A DNA stretch of 64,000 nucleotides from Victivallis vadensis (lineage in GTDB: Bacteria > Verrucomicrobiota > Lentisphaeria > Victivallales > Victivallaceae), in the NCBI RefSeq assembly GCF_003096415.1, contig NZ_QEKH01000009.1:62001-126000 (forward strand). Reading direction: 5' to 3'. Below, piece after piece: positions 1-9,215 of the stretch; the stretch's first letter is position 1, and each line of letters opens with the position of its first letter. The notes under the pieces were generated by a model, which did no database searches, was not told the DNA's origin, and saw nothing but the letters and a program-made list of their open reading frames with translations. Made by a program: the position numbers and the translations under genes.

Positions 1-978
1 GATCTTCAACACATCATCGGTGGCCTGCCAGAGCTGTCTGCCCCTGACATCGGCAGCGAACCAGTGTTCATGACCGGGAACCTTCACCGGGTCGGTGTAC
101 TTCCAGAGTACGTCGATGCCGTGCGAAAAGAAAAGCCGACCGCTGGGATCAACCAGATACCATTTACCGTTGTACTTTTCAGTACGAAAACTACCGGTCG
201 CTTTCAGTTGCGGACCGTTTTTCCAACCGCCGTATTCGTTCCATTCGGCAGGACGCGGTGAGGCGGCAAGTTCGGCTTTCTCTTTTTCAAAAGCAGTTTT
301 CAGGTCTACATCGGAATGAATCTTTTCAGGCCAGTCGGCGTGAACGAACTGCCCGTAACGGTCAATAAAAGGAAAATAGTTCTGGATATAGGCGCGCGAA
401 GCCTTCGGGGAAGGCGTAAGTTCTCCCTCCAGCCGCATGTTCGACAGCAGGCAATCGGTCAATCCCGGCAACTCCGGTTCAAACCAACCGTGCAACGCAA
501 AGTCGATCGAAGTGATTCTGGAAGTGTCGATCGTCCGCACACCGGGCAGTCCGGCCGGTCCCTGATAGAGCCAGCGGTGCGGTAACGCAAAGCGCAACGT
601 CCGGGTTTCTCCGGGATTCAGTGAGATGCCCGCGCTGAAAGTACCGGTTTTTTTATTGCGATCGGGCGTTTTCAGGAAGATCAAAAAACGTCCCTGCCGT
701 TTTTTAGAGAGATTGGTCACATCCACCGCAAAATTGCGGCCATGCGACAGGTCAAAGAACTTTTGTTCCTTCGGCGGTAGCAGTGAAACAGCAGGATCGG
801 CATAGGGATCATCGATTCTCAAGTGAAGTGCTCCGTCCCGATAGAAGGCGCTGCCGCCCTTGCTGCTGCGGATCTGTGCCGGAGGCAGCGGCGTACCCGT
901 TTCCGGCGTATCACCGGAAACGGTAAGCCCCGCAAGCAGCAGGGACGGAACAAGCAGAAATTTCCGAAATGTTTTCAT
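1..978 (-). CDS. secreted glycoside hydrolase, beta-agarase-like (partial, 3' end outside window)
   Basis: The first 326 residues are present and the gene runs off the left edge. The ATG at 978 has an AGGAGG box 8 nt upstream. A signal peptide (MKTFRKFLL, then a Leu-rich stretch) indicates export. Residues about 40-190 look like a beta-sandwich or carbohydrate-binding-like region. From about residue 205 the protein has the PFIDRYGQ..DWPEKIHS signature, then GGWKNGPQLKATGSFRTEK and KWYLVDPSGRLFFSHGID. These strings are typical of proteins annotated as beta-agarase or GH50-like clan GH-A hydrolases. The catalytic residues lie beyond the window, so substrate is unknown. The gene lies 37 nt after the Asp-box gene and is probably the last member of the operon 5075-1. 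The family call rests on remembered motifs. Confidence 0.62.
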   Translation of the reverse strand, partial: MKTFRKFLLVPSLLLAGLTVSGDTPETGTPLPPAQIRSSKGGSAFYRDGALHLRIDDPYADPAVSLLPPKEQKFFDLSHGRNFAVDVTNLSKKRQGRFLIFLKTPDRNKKTGTFSAGISLNPGETRTLRFALPHRWLYQGPAGLPGVRTIDTSRITSIDFALHGWFEPELPGLTDCLLSNMRLEGELTPSPKASRAYIQNYFPFIDRYGQFVHADWPEKIHSDVDLKTAFEKEKAELAASPRPAEWNEYGGWKNGPQLKATGSFRTEKYNGKWYLVDPSGRLFFSHGIDVLWKYTDPVKVPGHEHWFAADVRGRQLWQATDDVLKI

Positions 979-1015
979 AATATTTTCCTCCTGTATTAGA
1001 TATGATGGATGCTAT

Positions 1016-4000
1016 TCAAAGTCCAAATTCCCAACGGGTTTGCCAGCGCACCGTCTCGCCGGGACGCAGGCGGATCGCGGTAAAGGGTTCGACACAGAGT
1101 GCCCGGTCCTGCCCGTAAACCGCCAGAGAATGCAACGGCGTATCACCGGTAAGACGCACCGAAGCACCGGTCGCCCGGTTGGTCACGGTAAAGTCATTTG
1201 CCGCCGCCCCGAGTTTTTCAAATCCCGCAAGCTGCGTGTACAACGGGTTGAAGTCGTCGCGCGGAAGCCGGGAAGTGAGCAGCAGTCTCCTCTCTTCCAG
1301 TTTTGCCGCGCCGCGCAGGTCGCCGCTGCCGGAGAAAACCGGATCGAATATGAACTCCACCTGATACTCCGGCCCGACTGGGCGATTGTCGGCAAAGATG
1401 AAATTGTGACCGTAAACTGCGGTTTCAATCGTTTTTTCTCCGGTGTTGCACAACTTATGGCTGACGGTCATCACAGGCCTGGAGAAATCGAGCGTAACGG
1501 TTTTTCCGTATTCATAACCGTAACCGCGCATTGGAGGCAGCCGGTGGAAGAAATGAATTTCGCGGTCGCCGTTTTGCTTTGTCCGCCAGCAACCGGCTTC
1601 AGCGACCGGGAACTTCCGGCGCGACCAGTAGAAACGGTCGTTGATCTTCACCAGATGACCGACACCGATTTTGAGAAATGTGTCGCCGACCTCCGCATCG
1701 GCATAACCCGGAGGCGTTTCCGGGCTGAATTCTTCTGCCGGGCCGCTGCCCGCGTCGTCTCCTTCCGGATCGTGCGGCACCCGGAAATTGCCGAAATATC
1801 GGTGATACCGGGTTCTGACCTGCGCAACCATTCCCGAATGATCGAACCGGCAGCCGCGATAAAAACCGCGTTCGGCATCCGGCGTGTAAAGGACGGCCTC
1901 CAGCGCTCCGTTACGCAGCGTCACCGCGGGATAAGCGTTATCCGCCGCCGTTTCCGGTTCAGCGCGACCGATCCGCGACTCATATCCTTTGTAGACGCCG
2001 CCTCCGAAGCTGGTCACATAAAAGACATCCGGGTTGGCCGGGTCAAAGAACACTCCGGTCGGTCGCCAATAGGGAAACGCTTCCTCACGCCGCCAGCTCT
2101 TCCCGCCGTCGTCGCTGATTTTCAGCCCGTCTCCGAGAATCGATGCGTAAAGGCGTCCCGGGCGATTCGGCGAATAGGTCAGCGCCCAGACACTGTCGGC
2201 AAGCGCCTTGCGCCAGTTTTGGCCCCCGTCCTCCGAAAGATAGAGTCCGCCTTCCTTCCCCTGCCAATCCATGCTGAAAACACAGACCGCCAGCCGCTGC
2301 CCGTCGCGGGAATCGACCGCGAGGTTGACCGGATACGGAGCATCATCGCGCCGGAAGAGCGTCCGCCAGCTTCGGCCGAAGTCGTCGCTGACATACAGCG
2401 CGCCGCCGCGCGGTTTGCCGCGTTCGCGCATATTCACCGTGGCAAGCGCATAAAGCCTGCCGTTGACATGCCGGAGTTTCAGGATCGAAAGATTGTCCGG
2501 CGCGATGCCGCCGTTGCGGGGCTGCCAGTTTTTGCCGCCATTCGTGCTGGCGTAGATTCCTTTGCCGAGTGCGGCGGCAAACAGCGTATCCGGCCTCCCG
2601 TGACTGCCGGGCACAATCAGGATATCGGTCATGGCGGCGTTCGGCAAACTCCGGTCGGCGGCGGCAACCTGCCAGGTTTTGCCGCCGTCGTCGGAACGCA
2701 CCACGCCGCCGCCTGCCTCGTGCATCCGTTCGCGATAGGTGTAAAACGGGATGTCATGCATCGCCGACGTCGCCGCGTAAATCCGCCCCGGTACGCGTGG
2801 ATCGAAGGCGACATTATAGATATTGCTCAACCACGGATAGCCCGGCCGCTGTTTCTGTATTGCCGCCGCATCAAGCACATTGCGCCAGGTGCGTCCCGCC
2901 GTTTCGCTGACGAAACCGCAGTAATCGGTCATCGACAGGAAATGGCGTCCTTTCACATGCGGATCAAAGTTGTAGGACCAGCTGGACATCACGGGCATCC
3001 CCCCGCCGCGCTGTCCGGTGGCTTCCACCGGCATGGCATGCAGCGCCCGCCAACTTCTGCCGCCGTTTTCAGTCAGGTACAGGCCGTTGACCACCGTGAG
3101 CACCCGGTCGGGATCGGCGGGGTCGACGGCCAGCCCGGTCGGACCTCCCCCCCACCCCCAGAGGTCGGAGGTCCAGACTGCGTTGCGGACGTTATAACTT
3201 TTCTGATGCGTGTTGGTGAACAGGAGTGGTTTCCAGCTTTTGCCGCCATCGTTGCTGCCGAACACATTGCCATGTTCCGGCGAATCGTAGCCTTCGATGA
3301 AGTTGAAACGCCCCCGAAGCGTCACATAGACCCGTTGCGGATCGGCATTGGAGGTCTGAATCCACTCATATTCGGGCGGCATGCCCTTGATAACCCGGTG
3401 CGGCAGCCCGCTGCCGCCGACCGGCATCCAGTTTTCTCCGCCGTCGTCGCTGCGGTAAACGCCGGGAGTCACGGAGTCACCGTTCTTCGGAAACAGCTTC
3501 GAGGTCGCGTAAAGCGTGAACCGTTTGCCGTCTCCGCCGCCGGTGGCGTCGCAGAGGCTGAGCTTGCCGTCCTTTTCCGGCAGTCCCCGCCCCAGCTTCT
3601 CCCAATTTTCGCCTCGATCGCGGCTGCGAAGAATCGTTTCAGAACCGAAAACCAGCAAAGTACCGTCTTCACGCGGATCAAAGATCACGGAACGCACGCC
3701 GCTGCGGTTCCAGGTGCCCGCCGGCATGGGCAGCGGCTCGGAAACGTTCCAGCTTTTCCCGCCGTCATCAGTGATGCAGACGCGGACCTCGCGTTTATGT
3801 CGAAACCGGTCGAACACCGCTGCAAGCCGATCCGGGCAATGGGGATCGAAGGCGATCTGGACCGCTCCCGGATGCACTGCACCCGGCTTCGGCTGCCATG
3901 GTCCGTCGACCGGTTCAAAACGGCGGCCGTTGTCAGTCGAACGCATCACCCCCCGAGCCGCCCCCACCCAGACAGTACCGGAATGGTGTGGATCAGGTGT

Positions 4001-4273
4001 CCACGAACTGCGTCCGTTGATTCCGGTGCCGGAGACCTGTAATTCCGCCGACGGGTAAGTATGCCAGAGATACCCGCGATTTCCACTGCGATAGCACGGT
4101 CCCATATCGGAAGAACAGAAAAACACGTTCGGATCGGCGGAACTGAACGCCGGGTACATAAAACGTCCGCCGCCGCCGGGACAAATCTGTTCATACTGCA
4201 CACCATCCGTACCGGCAGCAAACAGACTACCGACAAGACTGAATGAACAAAGCAATAACAATTTCAATCTCAT
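1016..4273 (-). CDS. secreted Asp-box (BNR/sortilin-like) beta-propeller protein with C-terminal mutarotase-like domain
   Basis: This 1085-residue protein has a signal peptide (MRLKLLLLCSFSLVGSLFAA). Residues about 40-770 contain roughly twelve Asp-box loops of the S/T-x-D-x-G-x-x-W type, for example SDDGGENW, SNDGGKSW, SDDGGKTW and SEDGGQNW. This is the pattern of tandem seven-bladed propellers seen in GH74 xyloglucanases, sortilin/VPS10 domains and related exported proteins. From about residue 780 a different domain follows (LEAVLYTPD..GFYRGCRFDHSG), which resembles a galactose-mutarotase-like sandwich family usually found alone. Catalytic residues cannot be assigned, so a glycan-binding or hydrolase role is inferred from the context: agarase-like gene downstream, pseudopilin and LacI upstream. 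It is larger than most single-domain BNR proteins. Confidence 0.72.
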   Translation of the reverse strand: MRLKLLLLCSFSLVGSLFAAGTDGVQYEQICPGGGGRFMYPAFSSADPNVFFCSSDMGPCYRSGNRGYLWHTYPSAELQVSGTGINGRSSWTPDPHHSGTVWVGAARGVMRSTDNGRRFEPVDGPWQPKPGAVHPGAVQIAFDPHCPDRLAAVFDRFRHKREVRVCITDDGGKSWNVSEPLPMPAGTWNRSGVRSVIFDPREDGTLLVFGSETILRSRDRGENWEKLGRGLPEKDGKLSLCDATGGGDGKRFTLYATSKLFPKNGDSVTPGVYRSDDGGENWMPVGGSGLPHRVIKGMPPEYEWIQTSNADPQRVYVTLRGRFNFIEGYDSPEHGNVFGSNDGGKSWKPLLFTNTHQKSYNVRNAVWTSDLWGWGGGPTGLAVDPADPDRVLTVVNGLYLTENGGRSWRALHAMPVEATGQRGGGMPVMSSWSYNFDPHVKGRHFLSMTDYCGFVSETAGRTWRNVLDAAAIQKQRPGYPWLSNIYNVAFDPRVPGRIYAATSAMHDIPFYTYRERMHEAGGGVVRSDDGGKTWQVAAADRSLPNAAMTDILIVPGSHGRPDTLFAAALGKGIYASTNGGKNWQPRNGGIAPDNLSILKLRHVNGRLYALATVNMRERGKPRGGALYVSDDFGRSWRTLFRRDDAPYPVNLAVDSRDGQRLAVCVFSMDWQGKEGGLYLSEDGGQNWRKALADSVWALTYSPNRPGRLYASILGDGLKISDDGGKSWRREEAFPYWRPTGVFFDPANPDVFYVTSFGGGVYKGYESRIGRAEPETAADNAYPAVTLRNGALEAVLYTPDAERGFYRGCRFDHSGMVAQVRTRYHRYFGNFRVPHDPEGDDAGSGPAEEFSPETPPGYADAEVGDTFLKIGVGHLVKINDRFYWSRRKFPVAEAGCWRTKQNGDREIHFFHRLPPMRGYGYEYGKTVTLDFSRPVMTVSHKLCNTGEKTIETAVYGHNFIFADNRPVGPEYQVEFIFDPVFSGSGDLRGAAKLEERRLLLTSRLPRDDFNPLYTQLAGFEKLGAAANDFTVTNRATGASVRLTGDTPLHSLAVYGQDRALCVEPFTAIRLRPGETVRWQTRWEFGL

Positions 4274-4301
4274 AGAGAACTCTCAGATTTGACAGTACAA
4301 T

Positions 4302-5075
4302 TTACGGCAGAGCTTTCAACTCACTTGCACTTTTATTGTCCTGTCTCCAGAAAAGACTGGATGGATCTTTATTCGGGTCTTCGTTGCCAACAGGTACGGC
4401 ACTCTGCTTCCAAGCGGCTGCGTGTCCGTCAATGAAGAGAAAGTTCGTAGCCTGATTGCTGCCATGGCGCATTTTTCCTATGCCATCACCTTCATAAAGA
4501 TAGATTCCGCGGTTTGCTTCGGGATCTACCCAGCTTGTTCCCTTGCGCTTATCAATATCAAAGACTACCGCTCGGTAGGCGGGATTTTTGATTTTCGACC
4601 GCTTAGCCCGGTTTAGGTTCAGATTGAAGCCGTAATGGCATGCCATACCTCTTGCTGCAGTTTCACTTGCTTGTTGCGATGAACATGCAAAAACCGGATA
4701 AGGCCGCCCCTTAGAATCGATATAATAACAATGATCCTTGGTGCCGCCAGCAGCAGCATATACATTCGGCATGTAATATGCCATAAGTACATCAGCCCAT
4801 TTGGTCTGCCCACTGTTATTGAGGTTACCATTATGTTTGAAAAAAATATCATTGTAATCGTCACAATAAAAACTGACGAAGTTGCCGATCTGTTTGAAGT
4901 TATTAAGGCAGGAGATATCATGTGCTTTCGCCCGCGCCTTATTCAGGGCAGGCAGCAACATCGCCGCAAGGATCGCGATAATCGCGATCACAATAAGCAA
5001 CTCTATAAGAGTAAAGCTCATAACCCATTCCCTCTTATCCGGGAGTTTAGTTAATGTCACACGCGTTTTTTTCAT
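4302..5075 (-). CDS. prepilin-type N-terminal methylation domain protein (pseudopilin-like, H-X9-DG family)
   Basis: Of 257 residues, an 18-residue leader precedes the FTLIELL hydrophobic segment, with the conserved Glu at +5 of the mature protein. The residue before Phe is Ser instead of the Gly usual at prepilin peptidase sites. The C-terminal part carries FLFIDGH, the family's His/Asp-Gly signature (prepilin-type processing-associated H-X9-DG domain), although the spacing from the preceding His is 11 here. ATG 5075 has AAAGGA upstream; a shorter start at 5021 (MSFTLIELL) is less likely. It is the first gene of a probable operon with the Asp-box and agarase-like genes and lies 63 nt after the LacI gene. 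A structural surface role, not catalysis, is likely. Confidence 0.8.
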   Translation of the reverse strand: MKKTRVTLTKLPDKREWVMSFTLIELLIVIAIIAILAAMLLPALNKARAKAHDISCLNNFKQIGNFVSFYCDDYNDIFFKHNGNLNNSGQTKWADVLMAYYMPNVYAAAGGTKDHCYYIDSKGRPYPVFACSSQQASETAARGMACHYGFNLNLNRAKRSKIKNPAYRAVVFDIDKRKGTSWVDPEANRGIYLYEGDGIGKMRHGSNQATNFLFIDGHAAAWKQSAVPVGNEDPNKDPSSLFWRQDNKSASELKALP

Positions 5076-5138
5076 TTTTCTGTTCCTTTACATGCTGAGA
5101 ATTGAAATATGGAAAAACTTTCTATATTGGTAAAAAGA

Positions 5139-6179
5139 TTACATCGCTTTCAGCGTGGAGTCGTTCACGGAAAGAACGGCTTCGACCTTCCGGGAGGAGA
5201 AATTCATCTCAGTCACTCCCAGCTGGGCGAGCATCTCCGCCGCGACGAGGTCGGCGATCGCCTCGCAGGGCTCGTGAATATAGGTCACCGGCGGAGCCAT
5301 GTAATCGAGCATCGGAATCCGGTCGAACGTGGCGACCGCGAGGTCGGCGCCGATCCGGCGCCCCGCTTCCGCCGCCGCCTTGTAGACCGCCGGGATGTCG
5401 GCGGCGCTCTGCACGATCAATACATCCACGTCCGGGCAGCGCGCGAGCATCTCGCGGGTCTTTTCGTAACTGTAATGGAGATGGTTTTCCACATCGATCG
5501 GCACCGTGATCCACGCTTCAGGGTCGATGGTCAGCTGCCGGTTGTGGATCAGTTCATAATAGAGCGACTTGCGGACCGAAAAAGAGTCCTCCTCCACAAA
5601 GTAGCTGCTGCCGTCGATGATCACCGACAGCCGCCGATAGCCCTGCGTTTCGAGGTGGGCGAAAAGTTCGGAAATCGCGCTGCGGTAATCCACCCGGATC
5701 ATGTGCTCCGGGTAGAACTCCAGCGCGTTCCAGCCCCGGAACACGTGCGGCATGCCGTTTTTGACCAGCGTGTCGTAGAAGCTCCGGTTGGAGTAGTTGT
5801 ATTCGAGGCAGATGCAGCCGTCGAACAGCCCCTGCGAAACCCAGTTGACCACCTGTTTTTCCCGCTCCGGGTTGAGCATGGTTTCAAAAGCGAACACATT
5901 GTAATTCTGCTTTTCAAAGAGATGGGTCAGCCGCCGGATGTATTCGTTGTAGAACGGCGTCATGCCGACCGCGGTGATCGCGATGGAACGGGTCTTGCCG
6001 CGCACCAGCGCCTGCGCCTGCAAATTCGGCGTGTATCCGAGCCGTTCGGCCACCGCCTCGATCTCGCGGCGGGTTTTCGGGGAAACCCGGTGGAACTGTT
6101 TGGAATTCAGCACCAGCGACACCGTCGCTTCGCTTTTCCCGGTCAGTTCGGCCACCTGTTTCAGTGTGATGCAGCTCAT
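5139..6179 (-). CDS. LacI-family transcriptional regulator
   Basis: This 346-residue protein has the classic LacI arrangement. An N-terminal helix-turn-helix (TLKQVAELTGKSEATVSLVLN, residues 5-25) and hinge helix region (NLQAQALVRGKTRSIAI) are followed by a periplasmic-binding-protein-like sugar-sensing domain. Length is normal for the family. It is co-directional with the downstream pseudopilin/Asp-box/agarase-like genes and is probably their local regulator, responding to a sugar released by those enzymes. The ligand is unknown. A CG-centred inverted repeat upstream (6226-6239) is a candidate operator. Confidence 0.9.
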   Translation of the reverse strand: MSCITLKQVAELTGKSEATVSLVLNSKQFHRVSPKTRREIEAVAERLGYTPNLQAQALVRGKTRSIAITAVGMTPFYNEYIRRLTHLFEKQNYNVFAFETMLNPEREKQVVNWVSQGLFDGCICLEYNYSNRSFYDTLVKNGMPHVFRGWNALEFYPEHMIRVDYRSAISELFAHLETQGYRRLSVIIDGSSYFVEEDSFSVRKSLYYELIHNRQLTIDPEAWITVPIDVENHLHYSYEKTREMLARCPDVDVLIVQSAADIPAVYKAAAEAGRRIGADLAVATFDRIPMLDYMAPPVTYIHEPCEAIADLVAAEMLAQLGVTEMNFSSRKVEAVLSVNDSTLKAM

Positions 6180-6225
6180 GTCAACGTTTAACCTGAATTT
6201 CTGTAACTATACTTTCATAAGTCTT

Positions 6226-6239
6226 GTTAATCGCTTAAC
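6226..6239. promoter_or_regulatory. candidate LacI-type operator
   Basis: GTTAATCGCTTAAC is an almost perfect inverted repeat with a central CG, the usual geometry of LacI-family operators. It lies 47 nt upstream of the LacI start codon and 217 nt upstream of the divergent gene at 6456. A looser CG-centred half-match (GTCAACGTTTAAC) overlaps the region just before the LacI ATG. Autoregulation is inferred. Confidence 0.45.
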
Positions 6240-6455
6240 TTCTCTTTAATTATGTATCATCTTCGGCGTTTTGTCAAGAGCGAAACGAAAATAAAACGGA
6301 ATTTTTTCCGGTTTTCCGGCATCGGCGCGAATCAATCCCATTCTCATTTTCCGCTAACCGAACCTGAACACAGCGGGGATATCTTATCTGCCATAACACC
6401 GGAACCGGAGAAAATTCCGGGAAAAGTCAGTCATACGATCATGGAGTTTTCGACA

Positions 6456-7598
6456 ATGAAAATCATCAGAATCTTCTCTTTCCTGCTGCTGCTCGGCGCC
6501 GCGCTGCTCGCCGCCGCCGGAAAGGCCGAACCGGTCGAAGTGCTGCGGCAAGACGCCCTCGCGGAACTGCGCGCCTTCGCCGCGAAATGGCCGCAGGGCA
6601 ATGCCGCCCGGGCCGCGCGGGCCATCCTGAAACAGGAGGAGGAAGCCCCCGATCCGAACCGCTGGATCGGCGAAACCATCCGTTTCGCCCGGACCGCATT
6701 CCGGGAAAATCCGCCGCAGACCGGAAATGACGAGGCGCGCCGGGCGGCCCAGCTGATCCTCGATTATCCGCTGCGGGTCGAGGATACCGATCCGGCGGTT
6801 CCCGCCGGTTTCGGCAAAGCCTGGCGCGAAACGGTCAATTCGGTCTACCAGCCCGTCTGCGACGCGATGCTCGACGAAATCCTCGCCGCCAGAGTGAAGT
6901 CCGGCGCCCGGATCTGGAAGGTGTACAATATGGGCTTCATCGTGAAAACCCCGAACCACGCATGGTGTCACGACGTGCGTTCCGGCGACACGGTCACGCG
7001 CCGCTTCACGCCGGACCAGCTCGCGAAACTGGTGAAAATTCTCGACGTGATGTTCATTTCGCACAACCACCTCGACCACGTCGGCGCCGATCTGGCGCGG
7101 GAGATGGTCCGGGCCGGAAAGACGGTGGTGCGCCCGACCGACGACACCGTCGCCGAACTCAACGGCGATCCCCATCTGCGCAACCTTTACGGCCGCTTCG
7201 GCAAAACCGTGGAGGTGGACGGGCTGGCCGTCCGCGCCTTCCCCGGCTACCAGAACATCCCGAATCAGGAAGTCCCCTGCTGCGTCTACGCGGTGACCGC
7301 CGACGGCGTGACCGTGACCCACAACGGCGACAACCAGAGCATGCAGCCCTACGAACTGCTAGAAAAAGCGCAGGTCACGCCGGACGTGATGCTGGCCAAC
7401 AGCTGGTCGGGCTTCGCCCCCTATCTCGCGGCAGGCAAACCGAAGCTCGCGATCATCGGGCACGAACACGAACTCAAGCACAAGGTCCGGGGGCGCGATC
7501 CGTGGGTGACCGTCTACAAACGCATCGCCGAAGCCGGGCTGCCCACGCCGGTCAGCGTGATCGACTGCGGCGAAAGCATCATCTATCCCAACAAGTAA
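6456..7598 (+). CDS. exported metallo-beta-lactamase-fold hydrolase (UlaG-like)
   Basis: I chose ATG 6456 because a GGAG box lies 9 nt upstream and the protein then begins with a good signal peptide (MKIIRIFSFLLLLGAALLAAAG). The in-frame extension upstream to 6252 looks non-coding. The 380-residue product has an alpha-helical N-terminal part (about 25-140), then the metal-binding HNHLDH motif at residues 203-208, a VTHNGD segment near 289 and a late GHEHEL. These are hallmarks of the MBL fold, closest in style to UlaG-type lactonases or phosphodiesterases. Most UlaG proteins are cytoplasmic, so the signal peptide is notable. It precedes two pseudopilin genes by 9 nt and is likely in one operon with them. 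Confidence 0.7.
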   Translation: MKIIRIFSFLLLLGAALLAAAGKAEPVEVLRQDALAELRAFAAKWPQGNAARAARAILKQEEEAPDPNRWIGETIRFARTAFRENPPQTGNDEARRAAQLILDYPLRVEDTDPAVPAGFGKAWRETVNSVYQPVCDAMLDEILAARVKSGARIWKVYNMGFIVKTPNHAWCHDVRSGDTVTRRFTPDQLAKLVKILDVMFISHNHLDHVGADLAREMVRAGKTVVRPTDDTVAELNGDPHLRNLYGRFGKTVEVDGLAVRAFPGYQNIPNQEVPCCVYAVTADGVTVTHNGDNQSMQPYELLEKAQVTPDVMLANSWSGFAPYLAAGKPKLAIIGHEHELKHKVRGRDPWVTVYKRIAEAGLPTPVSVIDCGESIIYPNK

Positions 7599-7607
7599 GG
7601 AAACATC

Positions 7608-8372
7608 ATGAGAAGCAATCATTTCACCCTTATCGAGCTGCTCGTCGTGATCGCAATCATTGCGGTCCTGGCCGGAATCCTGCTGCCGTCGCTCGGCATG
7701 GCGCGGGAAAAGGCGCGTGACACCATCTGCAAGACCCAGCTGCGCCAGCTGCATCAGGCGATGACCCTCTACTCCCGCGACAACGACGGCTGGGCGTGCC
7801 CGGCGCGGTTGAACGACAGTTCCGCCGGCGACGTGGTGGACTGGACGCACGCCCTCTACGCCTACGCCCCCTCGAAAGCACTCTACTTCTGCCCGTCGGA
7901 AAAGGAGAGCGGGCCGGAGGACTGGGTGGATGAAAAACTGACCGGCAACCGTTCGGTCAGCTACGGGCTGAATTACTTCGCCTACGGCCTCGGCCCCTCC
8001 ACCGAAAAGAGCAACCTGCGGCAGCCGGCCAAGATGAGCGATATCACCGACGCGGCCCGGCTCGGCGGCGGCAAGGGGATCGTGATGTTCTCCGATTCCG
8101 CGCCGAAAACCGAAGCCGATCCCGCCCAGTACGGCTATATGCTCAGCCCGTATGAGACAGCGCTGAACCATCGTGTCTACACCGGTCCGACTTCCACGAT
8201 CGCCCTGTTCAAGCCGCGCCACAAGGAGGCGGTGAACAACGTCTACCACGACGGGCACGTCGACCAGGCGCGGGCCACGGCGCTGATCGATCCCGAACAG
8301 AAATATGCGATCCCCTTTTCGATTCGCGGCTACTGGTACGTTTCGGTAAGTCCGCTTGAATTGGCGAAATAA
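7608..8372 (+). CDS. prepilin-type N-terminal methylation domain protein with H-X9-DG motif
   Basis: The 254-residue protein starts [12 protein letters not shown], giving a very short leader, a conserved Glu at +5 and a hydrophobic helix. The residue before Phe is His, not Gly. Near the C-terminus it has [14 protein letters not shown], an exact H-X9-DG motif. Family members are secreted or surface pseudopilin-like proteins greatly expanded in Planctomycetota, Verrucomicrobiota and Lentisphaerota. It lies 9 nt after the MBL-fold gene and 17 nt before a second member of the family that it resembles in the middle region ([15 protein letters not shown] versus [15 protein letters not shown]), indicating tandem duplication. 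Confidence 0.85.
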   Translation: MRSNHFTLIELLVVIAIIAVLAGILLPSLGMAREKARDTICKTQLRQLHQAMTLYSRDNDGWACPARLNDSSAGDVVDWTHALYAYAPSKALYFCPSEKESGPEDWVDEKLTGNRSVSYGLNYFAYGLGPSTEKSNLRQPAKMSDITDAARLGGGKGIVMFSDSAPKTEADPAQYGYMLSPYETALNHRVYTGPTSTIALFKPRHKEAVNNVYHDGHVDQARATALIDPEQKYAIPFSIRGYWYVSVSPLELAK

Positions 8373-8389
8373 ACAGGAAATAATAGAGA

Positions 8390-9151
8390 ATGAGACAACG
8401 CAATTTTACTTTAGTTGAGCTTCTGGTCGTAGTCGGAATCATCGCGCTTCTGGTGGCGATGCTGCTGCCGGCGCTCGCGAAAGCCGAAGCCAAAGGCAAG
8501 GACATCACCTGCCGCAACAACCTGAAACAACAGGGGCTGGCGTTCCACATGTACGTGTCGGACAACGACGACTGGGCCGCACCGGTACGGGTGAACGAAG
8601 GCGGAGGCTCCGCATCAAACGTCCGCGACTGGTCCCACCTGATGCAGGAGGCCTACCTGCCGCAGAAAGAACTGTTCTTCTGCCCGATGGAGAGCCGCTG
8701 CGAATGGACCGGATCCGGCTCCACCGGCAACCGCAGCATCGGTTACGGGCTGAACTACTATCTGTGGGGCCTGACGACCGACCGTTCCAGCAGCAACCTG
8801 CGCCACCCGGTGAAGCTCAGCGTCGCATCGCGGTACATCCGCGGCAACGGCGGCATCGTGCTGGGTGATTCGGCGGTGATGAAACGCTGGAACGGCGCTT
8901 ACGGCGGCGGCAAAGCCCAGTACGGCTACATGATCGACACCTACAACCACAAGAAAGCGATCATCCGCAAGGACGGCCGCGACATGGAGGGCGGCGCGAC
9001 CTACGCCCTCGTCGATCCCCGCCACGACAACGGTGTGAACTATCTGCTCCACGACGGGCATGTGGTCCGCAAAAGCGTGAGCCAGATCCGCAGCGAAGCT
9101 GACTTCGCGCTGCCTTATTCGATCAAAGGCCAGTTCCATACCGAATTCTGA
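8390..9151 (+). CDS. prepilin-type N-terminal methylation domain protein with H-X9-DG motif
   Basis: The 253-residue paralogue of the preceding gene begins [12 protein letters not shown], with Asn before the mature Phe and Glu at +5. The C-terminal [14 protein letters not shown] is an exact H-X9-DG motif. It shares the SYGLNY/GYGLNY block, the CPSE/CPME cysteine position and the QYGYM segment with its neighbour. It is followed after 64 nt by a secreted SGNH hydrolase. The two pseudopilins may form heteromeric assemblies on a type II/IV secretion-like platform encoded elsewhere, which is inference. Confidence 0.85.
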   Translation: MRQRNFTLVELLVVVGIIALLVAMLLPALAKAEAKGKDITCRNNLKQQGLAFHMYVSDNDDWAAPVRVNEGGGSASNVRDWSHLMQEAYLPQKELFFCPMESRCEWTGSGSTGNRSIGYGLNYYLWGLTTDRSSSNLRHPVKLSVASRYIRGNGGIVLGDSAVMKRWNGAYGGGKAQYGYMIDTYNHKKAIIRKDGRDMEGGATYALVDPRHDNGVNYLLHDGHVVRKSVSQIRSEADFALPYSIKGQFHTEF

Positions 9152-9215
9152 GTTGACGATTCCGGCGGCAATGGTTATATTACACAAGCCGGAATCCATT
9201 CAAAAGGGAATCATC

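Noticed and set aside
860-4042. Long plus-strand open frame of over 1000 codons opposite the Asp-box gene
   Set aside because: It mirrors the codon pattern of the minus-strand gene, has no recognisable domains and is rich in Arg/Pro/His as expected for an antisense shadow in GC-rich DNA.
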